The notes beneath the pieces are model-generated. The model was given only the letters and a program-made list of their open reading frames with translations. It was not told where the DNA came from and did no database searches. Made by a program: the position numbers and the translations under genes. A DNA stretch of 64,000 nucleotides from Polaribacter reichenbachii. GTDB taxonomy: Bacteria > Bacteroidota > Bacteroidia > Flavobacteriales > Flavobacteriaceae. This document shows positions 61,638 to 64,000 of this stretch, piece by piece (position 1 is the stretch's first letter; each line of letters starts with the position of its first letter). The stretch is taken from positions 682,001 to 746,000 of the forward strand of contig NZ_CP019419.1 of NCBI RefSeq assembly GCF_001975665.1, in the 5' to 3' direction.

Positions 61638-62618
61638 TTATTGAATTTTCATAGATTTTGCAATCGCTTCTAACTCAAATAAGAAAGCTCTTTTGCCAAC
61701 AGATGGCGCATATGTAAATCCTTCAAAAACTACCAATCTATTATTTTTTTCATCAATAATGGTGTAGTTTAAAAATGGACCTGCCATAAAATCGTCTTTT
61801 ACTTCCCATTTACCACGAGTTTCGTAGGCTTTTTTACCATCAATAGTAGCATCAAAAGTAAAAGGTGTATACGCTTTTTCTGTTATCATATACATCCCTT
61901 CTTTAGAACCAGGAATGTATTTTTTACCAATTTTGTTTCTAATAGCAACAATACTATCAGCAACCGAAGTTTTATCAACCAAAGGAACAGCATACACTAA
62001 AATATTATTACTACCAGATTTTGCAATTCCGCTTGTTAAATGATTACGTAACCATAAAAATTCTCCTGTATCATCTACTTTATTAAATTTATCTGGTATT
62101 GTTAAAGAAAGCCCTAGATTTTTCAATGTTAAAAACTGAGAATCATCTAATTTACTTTTTCTAAAAATACTTTGTGTAAAATCGATATCTGCATCTAAAT
62201 ATATTCTTCTTATTTCCATTTTACGATCCTGAAGAATTTTTATGATACTAGCATCATCTTTTGCTTGAATGTAGACAATGGTTTGTGGTTTTGCATACAC
62301 ATTCTTTTTAACCGTAAAGTTTTCAGTATCACCTTCGTTAATTATTAAAATGTTTCTGCTGGCTTTCATCATAGAACTAAAACCATTTGGCGCTACTTGA
62401 GATACTGATAAAATTGGTTCTGGTTGTGGCAACCCAACTTGTAATTCACCAAAAGAGTTTCTTATTTCTGCCCCAACATCTCCTGTCCAATCGCTAATTT
62501 TTGCAACGACCATTACTTTGTTAATCTTACCTATAGATTCTCTTAAAATCATTTTATCATTCCCTACACAAGAGGCTAACAAAATCGTTAAGGTTAATAT
62601 TGAAAGTATTTTTTTCAT
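61638..62618 (-). CDS. DUF4837 family lipoprotein
   Basis: 326 aa lipoprotein, lipidated Cys17 (LTILLASC). The Bacteroidetes-specific DUF4837 signs are an N-terminal block (GKINKVMVVAKISDWTGDVG), a VQPEPILSVSQV-type stretch (GLPQPEPILSVSQVAPNGF) and the conserved FLWLRNHLT...Y segment, ending in FEGFTYAPSVGKRAFLFELE. Function unknown; it lies next to the lytic transglycosylase in many flavobacteria and probably works in the envelope. Convergent with trpS across a shared terminator. Confidence 0.85.
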   Translation of the reverse strand: MKKILSILTLTILLASCVGNDKMILRESIGKINKVMVVAKISDWTGDVGAEIRNSFGELQVGLPQPEPILSVSQVAPNGFSSMMKASRNILIINEGDTENFTVKKNVYAKPQTIVYIQAKDDASIIKILQDRKMEIRRIYLDADIDFTQSIFRKSKLDDSQFLTLKNLGLSLTIPDKFNKVDDTGEFLWLRNHLTSGIAKSGSNNILVYAVPLVDKTSVADSIVAIRNKIGKKYIPGSKEGMYMITEKAYTPFTFDATIDGKKAYETRGKWEVKDDFMAGPFLNYTIIDEKNNRLVVFEGFTYAPSVGKRAFLFELEAIAKSMKIQ

Positions 62619-62727
62619 CAGATTCGTTTTTATGTATTTAAGGTTAGTTTTTTATTTTACTACCAAATATTGTTCCATTTTTAACTAAAACAACATAGAA
62701 AGCTATTTTTCTATAAAAATAAAGAAT

Positions 62728-64000
62728 TTATCGAATTCTCTTCGGATAAATATAAAGTCTTTGACCAATTTTTAAATTACTGGTTTTTAAACCATTCCAT
62801 TGTTTAATATTACTAACTCTTACTCCGAATTTATTAGCAATTTTCCCTAAATAATCTCCACTTTGTACTTTGTAACGAATTCGTTTATCCATTTCAAAAT
62901 ACTTAGGTAAAGGTTTTTCTCTTTTAGCATCATCTAAATCTGCTAAAGCATACAATTCTTGTTCTTTATCTAAAAAATCTATAATTTTATTTGATGGAAG
63001 CCTAACAGCATAATTACGATCTTTAATATGTGGAATAATATCTAATTTATAAGCGGGATTTAAAAATGATAAAACCTTTTCATCAACATTAATAGTTTCT
63101 GAAATTTGATCAAAAGAAATGGTTCTTTTTACCTGAATAGTATCTGTCTGAAAATTAAAAAATTGAGGTAATTCTGAATAAATATTATGCTCATTTGCAT
63201 ATTCAAAAATATACATAGTTGCATAAAAAGCGGGTACATAACCTGCTGTTTCTGTTGGTAAATAAGGCCTTATATTCCAATAATTTTTAAAACCACCAGA
63301 ACGTTTTATGGCTTTAGTTACATTACCTGGCCCTGAGTTGTATGCAGCCAATGCCAAATCCCAATCACCAAAAATTCTGTACAACTGACTTAAATATTTA
63401 CAAGCTGCAATGGTTGATTTTACAGGATCGTATCTTTCATCTACATAAGAACTTACTTTTAAATCGAACTGTTTTCCTGTACCGTACATAAATTGCCATA
63501 TACCAGAAGCCCCAACTCTAGACCTTATTTTTGGTCTTAAAGCAGATTCTACAATAGCTAAATATTTCATTTCTAAAGGAATATCATATTGATCTAAATA
63601 CTGTTCAAACATCGGAAAATAATACTTTGCCTTTGCCATTAAAGCAGGGTAATATTTTTTTCGATAACGTAAATAACCATTAATTACCTTTTCTAAAGCA
63701 GGATTAAATGCCAAATTAAATGGTGTTTTTTCGTTTAAACTAGCCAAACGAATTTTCATTAAATCTGTAGTTAAAACCGGATTATAATTGCCTTTTATAT
63801 CTTTATCATCAATCACATACTCTAAAGTATCTATTAAAGGCGAGCTGAATTTTTCATCAACCAAAAGACTATCTATAAGTTTTAAATCGTTATCTGTAAA
63901 AAACTCTTTTACAACTGGTGTTTTTATTGAGTCTTTTGCTACAATTAAAGTATCTATTTTTATAATGGATATACTATCTGTTTCTTGTTGAGAAAAAATA
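62728..64000 (-). CDS. LysM-containing lytic transglycosylase (MltD-like), 5' end cut by window
   Basis: The frame stays open from the stop at 62728 to the right edge of the window, so the protein is at least 424 aa and its N-terminus lies outside. The first visible residues (IFSQQETDSIS) look like the end of a signal peptide. The SLT domain is clear: AIVESALRPKIRSRVGASGI with the catalytic Glu, WQFMYGTGKQF, AAYNSGPGNVTKAI. A LysM repeat closes it (RYKVQSGDYLGKIANKFG to LYIYP). It cleaves peptidoglycan between MurNAc and GlcNAc. A TTG at 63864 should not be mistaken for the start. Confidence 0.92.
   Translation of the reverse strand, partial: IFSQQETDSISIIKIDTLIVAKDSIKTPVVKEFFTDNDLKLIDSLLVDEKFSSPLIDTLEYVIDDKDIKGNYNPVLTTDLMKIRLASLNEKTPFNLAFNPALEKVINGYLRYRKKYYPALMAKAKYYFPMFEQYLDQYDIPLEMKYLAIVESALRPKIRSRVGASGIWQFMYGTGKQFDLKVSSYVDERYDPVKSTIAACKYLSQLYRIFGDWDLALAAYNSGPGNVTKAIKRSGGFKNYWNIRPYLPTETAGYVPAFYATMYIFEYANEHNIYSELPQFFNFQTDTIQVKRTISFDQISETINVDEKVLSFLNPAYKLDIIPHIKDRNYAVRLPSNKIIDFLDKEQELYALADLDDAKREKPLPKYFEMDKRIRYKVQSGDYLGKIANKFGVRVSNIKQWNGLKTSNLKIGQRLYIYPKRIR

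Noticed and set aside
1..64000. CRISPR, transposon, prophage, tRNA or rRNA
   Set aside because: No regularly spaced repeats, transposase motifs, integrase, or cloverleaf-like GC-rich segments were seen in the short intergenic regions.

Overview
The window is chromosomal DNA of a marine-type Flavobacteriaceae (Bacteroidota); a Polaribacter- or Tenacibaculum-like genome is the best guess. Evidence: very AT-rich sequence, no Shine-Dalgarno-like starts, many TAnnTTTG -7 promoter boxes, a PorZ-like type IX secretion protein beside recO, two TonB-dependent receptors (one with a carboxypeptidase-regulatory-like domain), and intergenic palindromes of a kind I associate with flavobacteria. No rRNA, tRNA, CRISPR array, transposase or phage gene was seen.

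Layout. (1) 41-11196, minus strand: a surface polysaccharide locus. A chain-length (Wzz-like) gene leads into rmlB-rmlA-rmlC, neuB, a fused CMP-sialate synthetase/HAD phosphatase, a GT-B enzyme with sialyltransferase-like HP and SS motifs, flippase, polymerase-like protein, a lipoprotein and a GT4 glycosyltransferase. The first six genes overlap each other. (2) 11236-14953: a conserved unknown, a CtpA-type protease and rnpA. (3) 15140-22574: glutaryl-CoA dehydrogenase, a 1145-aa protein that may be PPi-type PEP carboxykinase, a duplicated-domain lipoprotein, a cysteine-rich 58-aa protein outside usual ORF length limits, a YihY/BrkB membrane protein and a VOC protein.

(4) 22680-39295: the most coherent region. 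A Crp/Fnr-family regulator (38425-39081) is surrounded by four transcription units that each carry a GTAAC-N4-GTTAC-like palindrome about 30 bp upstream of a TAnnTTTG-type box: a TolC/adaptor/RND pump operon ending in a PII-like protein and a DUF2892 protein; a sulfide:quinone-oxidoreductase-like flavoprotein plus a 45-aa peptide; cytochrome bd oxidase (cydAB); and a two-haem lipoprotein plus thioredoxin. I infer one small regulon for sulfide, thiol or low-oxygen respiration. nadA-nadB and a TPMT-like methyltransferase sit inside the block without such sites. A 44-aa membrane peptide with its own operator-like inverted repeat lies just upstream of the regulator.

(5) 39473-49390: a MarR-controlled RND efflux operon (18-bp palindromic operator at its start), then divergently a siderophore-type TonB receptor and a PepSY membrane protein. 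(6) 49487-64000: ordinary genes, namely a GNAT-like protein, TesB thioesterase, SdpI-like protein, haem-type TonB receptor, recO, porZ, methyltransferase, CYTH protein, haemolysin III, PlsC-type acyltransferase, trpS, DUF4837 lipoprotein and a LysM lytic transglycosylase cut by the right edge of the window.

Once three short ORFs (58, 45 and 44 aa) are counted, no stretch longer than about 300 bases lacks a gene. Everything is read by eye; family names rest on recognised motifs and lengths, not on searches.
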